From NCBI GenBank assembly GCA_948144175.1, contig CANXME010002154.1:1-64000 (forward strand): DNA of 64,000 nt, written 5' to 3'. Positions 54,707 through 63,900 of this stretch are shown piece after piece. A model generated the notes under the pieces. That model was not told the DNA's origin. It did no database searches and saw only the letters and a list, made by a program, of their open reading frames with translations. The position numbers and the translations under genes were made by a program. Position 1 is the stretch's first letter. Every line of letters starts with the position of its first letter. This stretch comes from Closterium sp. NIES-65 (taxonomy: Eukaryota > Streptophyta > Zygnematophyceae > Desmidiales > Closteriaceae).

Positions 54707-56761
54707 GTGGCAGCACGTGATGTGATTTTCTACGAACGACTCACTCTCGACTCCTACCTAGCCAACGTGGAAGAACAACGTGATCTCACCAGTGGACTTC
54801 GTGGAGACAGAGCCATCGCTTCCGCAGCGGACGAAGCTGACTTGGACAAGCAGAACGTGGACGCAGCCTCGGAGGAAGCCGGACCTCTCCCGTACTGCTC
54901 CGTTGATGTCCCAATGGATGACGAAAACCCTCGCGAAAGCGTCAACGCCGAAGTATTTTACCACTTCGCCGACAACGGTTACGTTACATCTGCAGAAGTC
55001 AACACCAACGAAGCAGAACGCATAGGGCCCAACTTCATACCCGACCCAGAAGCAGGTGACGAAGCAGCTTATCCCGCGGATACCACACTCCCCCGCTACA
55101 CACAGAGTGGCCTCCAGATACTTGGCCTCGTCACCGCACTCCACGGCACTGTGATTCCTAAGGAGCCTGCGACAGTTCAGCAGGCTCTGGGAGGGGAGCA
55201 CAGGGAAAAGTGGCGCGAAGCCATGGACAGGGAATTGAAGGCACTAGAGGAGCGCAACACTTGGAAAGTTGTTCCTATCGGAGTGGCACGAAACAAGACT
55301 ATACTCACCGGGAAGTGGGTCTTCCGAGTGAAAACAGAAGCAGACGGCACCATCGACAAATTCAAAGCACGCTGGGTTGTACGTGGTTTTGACCAGGAAC
55401 ACGGACGCAACTTCACCGAGACATTCGCCCCGGTCAGCCGACACACCTCACTGCAAATCCTCCTCGCGATCGCCGCCATGAAGAAGAAGTTGCGACAAAT
55501 CGACGTCGCGAACGCATTTCTCTACGCACCTATCGACGCAGAAATCTTCGTCGAGTTACCGCACGGCTCCAACGGAGAGCCTAACCAAGTCTGTCAGCTG
55601 CTGAAGTCGCTCTACGGGATCAAGCAGGCTCCGAGACTGTGGCAACAATACCTGCACGCTCGCCTCATTCGCATCGGCTTCAAGCAACTACCGCACGATC
55701 GGGGCATGTACCGGCTTACGAAAGGCACCGACTACATCCTGCTAATCGTCTATGTAGACGATCTGCTCTACATCGGCTCGACCGACGGTGTCACAACCTG
55801 GTTCGAAGAGGAGCTGCAGCAAGACCTCACGCTCACGGTCTCATCTACCGTCACACAGTACCTCGGCCTCAACATCCGGGAAGAGGAAGACGCGATCTAC
55901 CTTAGCGCAACGAAATACGCCGATACCATCGCCAAGCGCTTCGCACTCACGCTGACCGCCATCTCCACGCCATACCGCTACACGGCAGGAAATCACAAGG
56001 AAGGCTCCGCTCTACTCAAGCCCGCCGGCATACGCGACTACTAGAGGAAGCTAGGATGCCTCCTCTTCGCAGCTGTCACCTGCCGCCCGGACCTATCGTA
56101 CTCTGCAAGCCAGCTCGCCACCTACCTCAAGAAACCCGAAGCGGAACATTTGGCGGAACTCGACCGCGCTCTTCACTACCTCGTTAGCACTCCGACGATC
56201 GGCCTGACTTATCATAAGAACGGAACGTCAACACCTAAACTAATCGGCTACGTCGACGCCGATCACGCCGGCGACTCCGATAACAGACGCTCGCGCACCG
56301 GCTACATCTATCGCTTCGAACCTATCGGTCCCATCTTCTGGCAGTCGAGTAAGCAGGAACTAATCGCTCTCTCTTCAGCTGAAGCAGAATATATCGCACT
56401 CTGCTCAGCCACCAAGGAAGGACTGTACCTTCGCGAACTCGTGGAGGAAGCCAAGCTAGCACAGTTACCAAACTTTACCCTGTTCTGCGACAACCAGTCG
56501 GCCATTCGCACAGCCAACAAGAGCGGCTTCGCGAACAGGACGAAACGCATTGCCCTGCGATACTTCTTCGTGAAGGACGAGATCGAGAAGGGGAGACTCG
56601 AGGTGTCATACTGCCCCACATCCGAGATGGCAGGTGATTACTTCACCGAGAAGCTAGGAAAACAGAAGTTCGAGTATTGCATGCTGCTGACTGGACAGAA
56701 CCACGTCACCAACAGCGACACTCCAGAAGCGAAGGGGAGTGTTGGAAACAATCAAGCTTAA
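54707..56761 (+). pseudogene. Copia RT-RNase H of element J
   Basis: RT: KWREAMDRELKALEERNTW, TGKWVFRVK, FAPVSRHTSLQILLAIAA, VANAFLYAPI, LYGIKQAPRLW and the catalytic YVDDLLYI at about 55,753. A TAG at 56042-56044 (probably Gln in the parent) separates it from RNase H. RNase H shows YVDADHAGD, SSAEAEYIAL, CDNQSAI and LRYFFVKDEIEKGRL. The frame runs out into the 3' LTR and stops at 56,761. The catalytic motifs of both enzymes look intact. Confidence 0.88.
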
Positions 56762-57908
56762 TCGCCTCTGTCGTGTCGAAACACCAAGGCACAAGCGAAG
56801 CGAAGCATATCGAGCAGGCCCTCAGATTCACTTTTAGGCACGTAAGGGTATCAGGGTCCCTCTGCCCCTAGACCCTGATCGTCAGGGTCGCCTAAAAAAA
56901 AAGCCTGAAAGTTCAGTGTTACTTAAAAAAAAAGTCTGATACATCAGTGTTCCCTACAGAAAAAGGCTGATACTAGTACGGTAGTCTTTATTTTACTAGT
57001 AGTAAAAACACTAGGAAGGAAGCAAACAGCAGAACGGGATGTGAGGCTGGATGGCAGGTAGCACGGCTGGGAGGCGTGGATGCATCAGTGCTTGCCAGCA
57101 CGACCTAGACCGCCAGAATCCTTCGCAGCGCAGCCTGCCAGCATCTCTGTGCTGCAACCTTTTAATTGGTCAAGTCACTTAATGTTGCAAATGTGGCCAA
57201 TGACCGGACCAGGCGCGCCAACTAAGGGGCCATCAGTGTGGGCAAAATTGTCCGATAGTCAACGACAGGCCCTGCTGACACCGCGGGAATCTGATTTTCC
57301 CAGTACTTCAGGTCAAGTACACTCGTACCTAGTAGGATTCGCTTTCAGGGTCAAACTCGTTACAACGTAAAGGCATCAGTGTCACTTCAAAAAAAGTTCA
57401 GAGTCATGTGGCATGTGAAGGCTGAAAAATCAGCCCTAGGAAAAGCTGAACACTGGATTTTTAGGGTAGGTAAAAAAAAACCCTGAAAATCAAGAATTTC
57501 AGGGTAAAATTCATGATATCGTAGGGCCTGATATCGAGGCACCAGCGAGTCAACCCTCGGAGGTTGAAGTAACTGCTGGAGGTTATGCGAAAGTCAAAGG
57601 ACAGCGACCTTTGACCTGACAAGTACAGCGCGGCAGCAAGGACACACAGCTGACTCGCTACAGAGCAGTTGCCCGAGTCGTCACTGTATCGAACCGCAAC
57701 AGCAACAGTAAAGTAGTTATAACCGTACCTCTTCATATTCCTTGTACTCATATATAATCCTGGATCTCTTTGCTTTAATTAATCGACTTTGCCCTCACAT
57801 ACTAGCCCAAGGTGGTTCACAATTCTTCACTAAACGCTTCCGCTATTACATCAGTCCTACCCAGTGTTCACCCCTGCAAAGATCCTAAGGGCTTTTCTCA
57901 GCCCAACA
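56740..57908 (+). repeat. 3' LTR of element J with hAT insertion
   Basis: The LTR starts TGTTGGAAAC and ends CCCAACA just before target copy ATTTG. It is 1,169 bp, of which 724 bp are the hAT element plus its duplicated 8-bp target. A TATATAAT box lies near 57,750. Confidence 0.88.
56815..57530. mobile_element. Non-autonomous hAT-type element in the J LTR
   Basis: A 716-bp insertion with terminal inverted repeats CAGGCCCT / AGGGCCTG and an exact 8-bp target duplication ATATCGAG (56807-56814 and 57531-57538). An 8-bp target and CAG ends are the hAT signature. Subterminal repeats (CAGGGT, GCCTGAAA/GCTGATA, CAGTGTT) on both sides resemble transposase-binding clusters. There is no transposase frame. 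It is younger than J. Confidence 0.9.
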
Positions 57909-57992
57909 ATTTGTAACACCAATAAAATATCCTTCCGATTCAGCAAGCATTGTCAATCTTACTAACTACTACCTAGTCCACACTTTGGCCCA

Positions 57993-60566
57993 TCACAACG
58001 AAGGCACTGCCTCTTGAAGCTTCCTTGCTACTTCCTTCTTCAGAGAAACCCCTTTTTGTTGAAAGCTGTCAGCAAGTTGAGATGCCAGGACATCCTCTCC
58101 TTGGGCAAGCAAAGCACTGCAACAATACCGGTATAATTCACAACCCAATGTGCGATTTTGAATCAGGTTTGGAAGCAATGATGTTAGGTGTGCACCATGC
58201 ACCAGCCACTGCTGAGTTTACAACAAAAAAGTGTAGGATATGTTTACCTGATGACAATGTCTGCGGTGGTGGGTGATGGATGAATTTTCGCCTTCCCCAT
58301 TTGACTATAAGCCGAGAGCAGGAGAGAGTTATCCTTGGCTGACGCAGCATGCTTCTGCAGCGGAGACAACAAGTCAAGGAGAATAGGCCTTCAGGACATT
58401 TGTATGGATATTAAACACATGGCGGACATGAACCCTGGGAAAATTGATGGTATGTCTTCGTATGGTAAGTTTGACTTGAGTATCCATTTGCAATCTCGAT
58501 GGGCTGGACGCGTACCATAATCAGATGTGCAGATGTGGACGCGTACCATAATCAGATGTGCAGATGTGGACGCGTACCATAATCAGATGTGCAGATGTGG
58601 ACGTGTACCATAATCAGATGTGCAGATGTGGACGCGTACCATAATCAGATGCGCAGATGTGGACGCGTACCATAATCAGATGCGCAGATGTGGACGCGTA
58701 CCATAATCAGATGCGCAGATGTGGACGCGTACCATAATCAGATGCGCAGATGTGAACGCGTACCATAATCAGATGCGCAGATGTGGACGCGTACCATAAT
58801 CAGATGCGCAGATGTGGACGCGTACCATAATCAGATGCGCAGATGTGGACGCGTACCATAATCAGATGCACAGATGTGGACGCGTACCATAATCAGATGC
58901 GCAGATGTGGACGCGTACCATAATCAGATGTGCAGATGTGGACGCGTACCATAATCAGATGTGCAGGTGTGGACGCGTACCATAATCAGATGTGCAGATG
59001 TGGACGCGTACCATAATCAGATGCGCAGCTCCCAGCAATGGCGTCAAGCCAAACGGATTGGTTGGGGAAATGGCAACCAAAGCTGCCAGGTGGTGAAGGA
59101 AGGAGTGAAGAAGGAAGGAGTTGAGACGCAGAAATCACGTTGGGATGCCACAACCCATGCTGTGACAGAAAAAAGGATAGCTCAAACCTGAGTCAACGCA
59201 AGCACCATAGGCAGCTGCAAAAAAAGAAGGAAAAGCAATTCTGCAGGTTCAGCACGCAAGTAAAGCTTGTTGTAAAGTTCGAAGCTCCTAGGTCTCAGGC
59301 TCGTGGATTTGAAGCACCTAGGTTTGAAGCTTGCGGTGTTTGGAGCTTGTGGAATGGAAGCCTGTAGCTTGAACTCGCCTTTCTGCAGCCCGCCTGCTCG
59401 GATGCCTTGTGAGTAGACTCAACAGTGAACTTGAGCTCACCTTTATGTGGCACGCCTGCTCGGATGCATGCTCTCACGACGCCCAGCGACACCTCGTCGT
59501 TGAAGTTCGCCGTCTGCTTGCGATAGGCTGCGTTCTGTATCAATGTGTAGCAATAGGTAGGGATATGTAGGCATATGGATGGAAGGGAGCGGACAGATGG
59601 TCAAAGGACGGCGGGAACACACGAAACCATGAAGAACTTGTCAGCTTGTGCATGTAAGCTTGTGCATGTCAGCTTGTGCATGTTCAGCTTGTGCATGACA
59701 TGTCAGCTTGTGCATGTCAGCTTGTGCATGTCAGCTTGTGCATGTCAGCTTGTGCATAGTCCACTTATCTTCTCTCATCTCCCCCTTCTCCCCCCATCAT
59801 CCCACCCTTTCCAACCTTCCTCCCCCCTCCCCCCTTCCCTCCTCCTTCTGTCTAATGACCAAGTGAGCAGCTCTCTCACATCGCCTGAACCAACGTTCCC
59901 TGCGCTCCCTTCTCGCCCGCGTTGCTCCACGAGCGAGATTTCTGTCGATTCAATTGTCGCCTTAATCGTGTTTCAAGTCGACTCAGAACACGAGATTTGA
60001 GTCGATTCAATAGTCGCCTGAACCACCAATCCCTGCGCTCTCTTTCTCCCCTCGCTGTTCCACGAGCGCTCAATCGTCTGTCCCCTCGTTCCCGCGCAGG
60101 TGATTTTTGAGTCGACTCAAACGCCACCTCTTTCCCCCCCCGTTGCTCCACGAGCGCTCTTTCCCCCTCGTCCCCGCGCACCTCTTTCCCCCTCGTCCCC
60201 GCGCACCTCAAGCCTCGTTCGCGCCAGCATCTGCAAGGAAGCTTCGGCCTCCTCCGCCGTCTGGCACTCTTGAAAAACTCCCAGAAGGTTCTTTTTCGCT
60301 GGCGCTACGTGCAGCCGGAGCGATCGACTGCACGCCTCCGCGTGGCTTCGCCAGCCTCCCGCCTCCTCCGCTGCTACCGCGGATTCTACTGACGGATCCA
60401 CGGCAGCCGTCGATCTTGGTGATTGGTCAGCAGCTGGCGACGCCGATGCGGAAAAGAATCGGTCTCTTGAAACAATATCGGATGCGGCCCATCGTGGGGA
60501 TAGAATCGAGAGCGCGGAAACCGAGTTCTGGAGAGCAGGAAACTGTATTCGGATTGTGACGGCCAT
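57993..60566 (-). CDS. Five-exon gene, probable organelle-targeted protein, function unknown
   Basis: Exons (minus strand): 60566-60207, 59534-59441, 59082-59012, 58354-58248 and 58116-57993. All have GT-AG introns with matching phases 0, 1, 0, 2, and give 251 residues ending at TGA 57993. The ATG at 60566 opens a stretch rich in Arg, Ser and Ala and almost free of acidic residues for about 45 residues (MAVTIRIQFPALQNSVS...), typical of a mitochondrial or plastid transit peptide. The rest is mostly helical in character: NLLGVFQECQTAEEAEASLQML, VVRACIRAGVPHKAL, GLTPLLGAAHLIMKH, ADSFQQKGVSLKKEVARKL. This could be a PPR- or TPR-like helical repeat protein, but no diagnostic motif is certain and I do not recognise the family. 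Donor sites of exons 1, 2 and 3 each have copies downstream. It is divergent from the GT14 gene. Confidence 0.8.
58506..59016 (-). repeat. 31-bp minisatellite of about 17 units carrying a 5' splice site
   Basis: The units share the core CGTACCATAATCAGAT on the plus strand. On the minus strand each reads CATCTGATTATG followed by GTACGCGTCCACAT, which is the end of exon 3 (last 12 bases of the HLIM codons) plus the start of intron 3. The unit nearest the exon is the real junction (59012/59011), and the others extend into the intron. Only scattered single-base differences separate units. Confidence 0.93.
59367..59403 (-). repeat. Intronic copy of exon 2 donor junction
   Basis: GCATCCGAGCAGGCG...AAAG followed by GCGAGTTCAAGC repeats the exon 2 end and splice site (true: AAAG / GTGAGCTCAAGT at 59441/59440), about 65 bp downstream. 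The copy has GC instead of GT at the donor position. Confidence 0.8.
59637..59757. repeat. 14-bp tandem repeat in intron 1
   Basis: About eight copies of GTCAGCTTGTGCAT with small length variations inside intron 1 of the 57,993-60,566 gene. Confidence 0.85.
60158..60207 (-). repeat. Tandem copy of exon 1 donor junction
   Basis: Two adjacent copies of a 25-bp unit (60158-60182 and 60183-60207), each containing the GGTGCGCGGGG donor sequence of exon 1. Use of the inner copy would add 25 nt and shift the frame. Confidence 0.85.
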
Positions 60567-61327
60567 TGGAACCAAGGTATGTGCTAGTAGGATTGAAGGT
60601 TGTGAACCTAGGATGCTAGCGATGCTGAAGCGTGGAAAGATACCTAATCAGGGCGGGTTGTGAAACTGTGTTCGTTGCAGGGCGCGGTACATCTCATCTC
60701 AAGGCGGTTTTGGATACGTGATTGGGGGAAGGGGGGATGAAGGCTACCTAGAAACATGCGTCGGTTGTTTTGTTTGTCCACCCTCGATCGATATTCATTA
60801 TTGTTTCAATTGGCGACATTCGTGACATGTAGGTGACTGGTTGTTACAGATTGTTGATGAAACTGGTTTTGTAAGACTACCTTGCCTCGAGTTCATTGCC
60901 TGCGCGACCGTCGTTCTAGTCGACCACTTTCTTCCCGAACATCGTAGCATTTCGCTTGTTCGCGTATCATGTTATCTGCAAGTCTATCAAAGCTCGTCCT
61001 GGCTCGCCAGGAGCTGCCCCCGTCGCGATCAAATAACACCTGTACCGGATCTGCGCTCGTCAGGGAGGGGGGTACCCGCCAAACCCGCGAGGACTTTCAT
61101 ATATCCTAGATTCCTAGGTTATTTTCCGCTGCACCCAATGTCAAGAAGCGGCACATAGTACTGAATAAGGAATAGCTTGTGTTTATACCCTAAATCTGGT
61201 TACTCTAGCACCCCGCTACATTCCTTAGGCGTAGTCTGAGAATTCTCAGATTCTCCTAGGAAAGCTTATAAGACAACTTCCCAATCCAGTAACGCATAGA
61301 GTAACCTCAGACACCCCGCGTGACAGG
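60567..61327. promoter_or_regulatory. Divergent intergenic region
   Basis: These 761 bp separate two genes transcribed away from each other and so hold both promoters. I see no unambiguous TATA box. A plus-strand open frame from about 60,841 starts with a non-ATG codon and has no recognisable content. Confidence 0.5.
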
Positions 61328-63786
61328 ATGAAGGAGGAAGGAAGGCGGAGAAAGAGTCCTTTACCTGCCAGTCATGCCATACACCTGGATCATTCAATCA
61401 GTACCGGTACTGGTGCTAGTACCGGTACTAATACGAGACGTCCCAGTCCGTTTGACATTTACAGCGCGGATAAATCGTTACAAAAATCTTTCCAATTCAG
61501 TGATGATACTAGCCATTCGGGCGCGATCCAGTACGATTCAGCACGATTCGGCTGCGCCAATCATAAGGAGCAGCAGCAAGGCCAATCCTTTGAGATTGCC
61601 ACGTTTCAGAAAGCATCATCCGCATCATCAGCATCCTACTCGAAGTTCTTGAGTTTCTCTGCATTTTCCCGTCTCCTACGGAGAACTCTTAACTTTCTAC
61701 TATTCTCCCTCCTCCTCCTCACGCCCCTATACTACTTCGCGTTTGTCCTAATCTCTCCAAACTGCACGCGAACCCCGATAGTAACCTTTCGCGCGCCGCT
61801 TACATACTCCACTCCTAGTCCATACTGCCGCTTATTCCCGTTCGCGTCGCGATGGAAATACACTGTTTCGGAAGAAAATTCTCGATTTGATGGAATGGAG
61901 GACTTCGTGTTCGACCCGAGTTCAATACCCGCTGAGATCAAATTGTCGGGTGATCCGTATAGCAGTGGGGAACACGGGAAGATGGCGTTTTTGTTCCTCA
62001 CGAGATCGACCATCCCGCTTGCTCCGTTATGGGAAAGATTCTTTAAGGTAAGCTGTGGAATGAGCTCCATCGTTAATTTGTTTACGTTGTTCTACTGTCG
62101 AATTTGTCCCATTGTTACGTTATCATAACCAGCATCACCAGTATCACAAATCATTTCCCCTATGCCTAAAACGGTCCACACGTCACACTCCATATGCCGT
62201 TCCCCTCCCTTCTCATCTTATAATGCTGACACTTACTGCTGATGTGCACTGCTGACTGCTGTTGATGTGAACTGCTGACTGCTGCTGTCGTGTCACTGCC
62301 ACGTGTCTTGCTGACGTGGCAGGGTCACGAGCACCGCTACTCCATCTACGTGCACAGCTCCGACCCGTCCTTTCAAATCACTGCTGATAACACCCCCTCG
62401 CCCATCTTCCTAGGCCGCCAAGTGCCCAGTGGCGAGGTATTTATCACATGGTGCATATTATGCTCTACCACACATCACTAAATCTTGCTGTACTGAACTG
62501 TGCTGTACTGTGTTGTACTGTCTTTCCATTGAGAGCTCTGCTGTATTGAATCTTACTGAATCGTACTGTACTGAATCGAACTGTAATCCCCTCTCCCGTC
62601 CCCCTTCCCCCCCCAAAAATCACCCCTTTAGATGCTGTGGGGTGACATCACTATGGTGGACGCGGAGTGAAGGCTTGCTCTCTACACCCCTCTCCACCCC
62701 TGCCAACCCCCACCCGCCCATTCACCCCTTCTGGTACTGTGGGGCGACATTACCATTGTGGACGCGGAGCAAATGCTGCTGAAGATTCTTTGCCCTCTCC
62801 ACCCCTCTCCACCCCGCTCCACCCCTCTGAACCTCTTATTGATTCTACTACCTCTATTGGCCCCTTTCAGGTGCCGTTGGGCGACATCACCATTGTGGAT
62901 GCAGAGCGACGACTGCTGGCGATGATTTGCCCCTCCCCACCCGTCTCCACCCGTCTCCACCCCTCTCCACCCATCTCCACCCCTCTCCACCCCTCCCAAC
63001 CTCTTATTACCTTCCCGTCAGGTCCTGTGGGGCGACATCACCATGGTGGACGCGGAGCGAAGGCTGGTGGAAATCTCCCTGTTGGACCCGGATAACCTCT
63101 TCTTCACCCTTGTGTCTGAGAGGTGCGGTTGGAAGGAGTGGAGAGGGGTGTGGGGAGGTGTGCAGGTGTGGGGCACGATGTGCGTGCGTGGGTGTGGAGG
63201 GTTGGGGAGCGGTGTGAAGTGGTATGAATGAGTGTGTGAAAGGCTGCTTGGGACCGCCCCGTTGGACCCGGATAACCTCTTTTTCGTGCTCATCTCTGAG
63301 TGGTGTGGTGCGGTTGAAAGGTGTGGAGAGAAGTGTGGAGAGGTGCGGTCGGAGAGCTGTTTCTGGGTGTGAGAGGGAGTGAAAGGGTGTGGGGCGGAGG
63401 GCGGACAGGTGAGTGCACGGTGGGGTGAGGTGTGATGAGGCGGTGAGGCGAGGTGTGATGTGGCGTTTGCCTTCCCCATTCAATCTTGCCGTTTCCCCTT
63501 CTCCCTTCTCCTCCGCTTCTCTTCCCCTTGCCTTCCCTTTCCCTTCCCCTCTTCCCCTTATCGTCCCCTTATCTTCCCTTTCTCTTCCCCTCTTCCCCTT
63601 CTCTTCCCCTTCTCTTCCCCTTCTCTTCCCCTTCTCTTCCCCTTCGTTGTCCCTATTCGTCCCCCTCTTTAAACTGCGTTGCCTCCCGCTTGTTTTTCCT
63701 TGTGTCCCCACCAGCTGCATACCCCTGTGGTCCTTCCAATATATCTATAATTACGTTGCCACCACGTCAGTCAGCTTCATTGAAAG
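61328..63786 (+). CDS. GT14 (DUF266) glycosyltransferase, 5' part, runs off window
   Basis: Exons 61328-62047, 62323-62436, 63022-63122 and 63715-63786 have consistent phases (0, 0, 2, 2) and GT-AG introns. Further exons lie beyond the window. The protein is type II: a cytosolic Ser-rich N-terminus, a membrane segment at about residues 121-143 (LNFLLFSLLLLTPLYYFAFVL) and a lumenal domain. The lumenal part reads KMAFLFLTRSTIPLAPLWERFFK, GHEHRYSIYVHSSDPSF, FLGRQVPSGE, VLWGDITMVDAERRLVE, LLDPDNLFFTLVSES, CIPLWSFQYIYNYV, matching plant core-2/I-branching beta-1,6-N-acetylglucosaminyltransferase-like proteins (GT14), probably Golgi enzymes that modify proteoglycans or polysaccharides. Substrate is unknown. 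Introns 2-4 contain repeated copies of the exon 3 and exon 4 junctions. Confidence 0.9.
62632..62677 (+). repeat. GT14 exon 3 start, echo 1
   Basis: TTTAG acceptor followed by ATGCTGTGGGGTGACATCAC, reading MLWGDITMVDAE, then TGA where the true exon has CGA. If spliced in, it would terminate the protein. Confidence 0.85.
62734..62785 (+). repeat. GT14 exon 3 start, echo 2
   Basis: Reads VLWGDITIVDAEQMLLK, but lacks an AG immediately upstream (TCTG instead), so it is probably not usable as an acceptor. Confidence 0.85.
62871..62930 (+). repeat. GT14 exon 3 start, echo 3
   Basis: Has a good acceptor (CCCCTTTCAG) and reads VPLGDITIVDAERRLLAMI before diverging into CCACCC-rich sequence. It is the most convincing candidate for an alternative 5' half of exon 3. 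Confidence 0.88.
63257..63316 (+). repeat. GT14 exon 3 end, donor-side echo
   Basis: Reads PLDPDNLFFVLISEW and continues into GTGTGGTGCGGTTG, mirroring the true exon end (LLDPDNLFFTLVSE, donor GTGCGGTTGG), about 130 bp downstream in intron 3. Confidence 0.88.
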
Positions 63787-63835
63787 GTAAGCTTAAGAGA
63801 CTTACTCAGCGCCACCACCGCTAAAACATGTAGCC

Positions 63836-63900
63836 ATGCCACCGTAACCGTCACGTCAGCTTTGTCGAGAGGTGAATTGAAAGAGCTTACTTCACTCAAG
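63836..63900 (+). repeat. GT14 exon 4 end, donor-side echo
   Basis: CACGTCAGCTTTGTCGAGAG followed by GTGAATTGAAAGAGCTTACT repeats the exon 4 end (AGTCAGCTTCATTGAAAG / GTAAGC...) about 105 bp downstream. It retains a usable GT donor in the same frame. Confidence 0.8.

Larger units (their letters stand above)
48056..54707 (+). pseudogene. Copia protease-integrase of element J, split by G
   Basis: The protease motif reads LDSCCGQHM near 48,095, so the Gly after DS is Cys. A GAG-pre-integrase part (GLGYNLLSVSHLM) follows. The reading stops at 48,826 and resumes after G at 53,770: REVH joins to RSANFTASFDSNSDMY. Integrase then shows WHARMGH with CFTC, FIDAATRY, DGGGEY and HQQQGVAER as the D, D, E signature. 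A TGA before DGGGEY (54,260-54,262) and a TAA near 54,623 break it. Confidence 0.85.
46523..57908 (+). mobile_element. Ty1/copia retrotransposon J (second lineage), interrupted
   Basis: Plus-strand copia element with target duplication ATTTG (46518-46522 and 57909-57913). The 5' LTR is truncated after 141 bp and joined to gag. The 3' LTR is 445 bp once a hAT insertion is removed. Element G (48827-53764) splits the protease/integrase region. Its moderate GC content, longer LTR and canonical CCHC knuckle separate it from A, B, F, G and I. It lies about 80 bp downstream of the 57,993-60,566 gene's stop codon. Confidence 0.92.

Noticed and set aside
58506..59016. Regular 31-bp repeats resembling a CRISPR array
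   Set aside because: The units are contiguous with no unique spacers, the genome is eukaryotic, and the unit is explained by an exon-intron junction.
60841..61158. Open frame upstream of the GT14 gene
   Set aside because: It begins at a non-ATG codon, shows no homology I recognise, and is unlinked by a plausible splice to exon 1.
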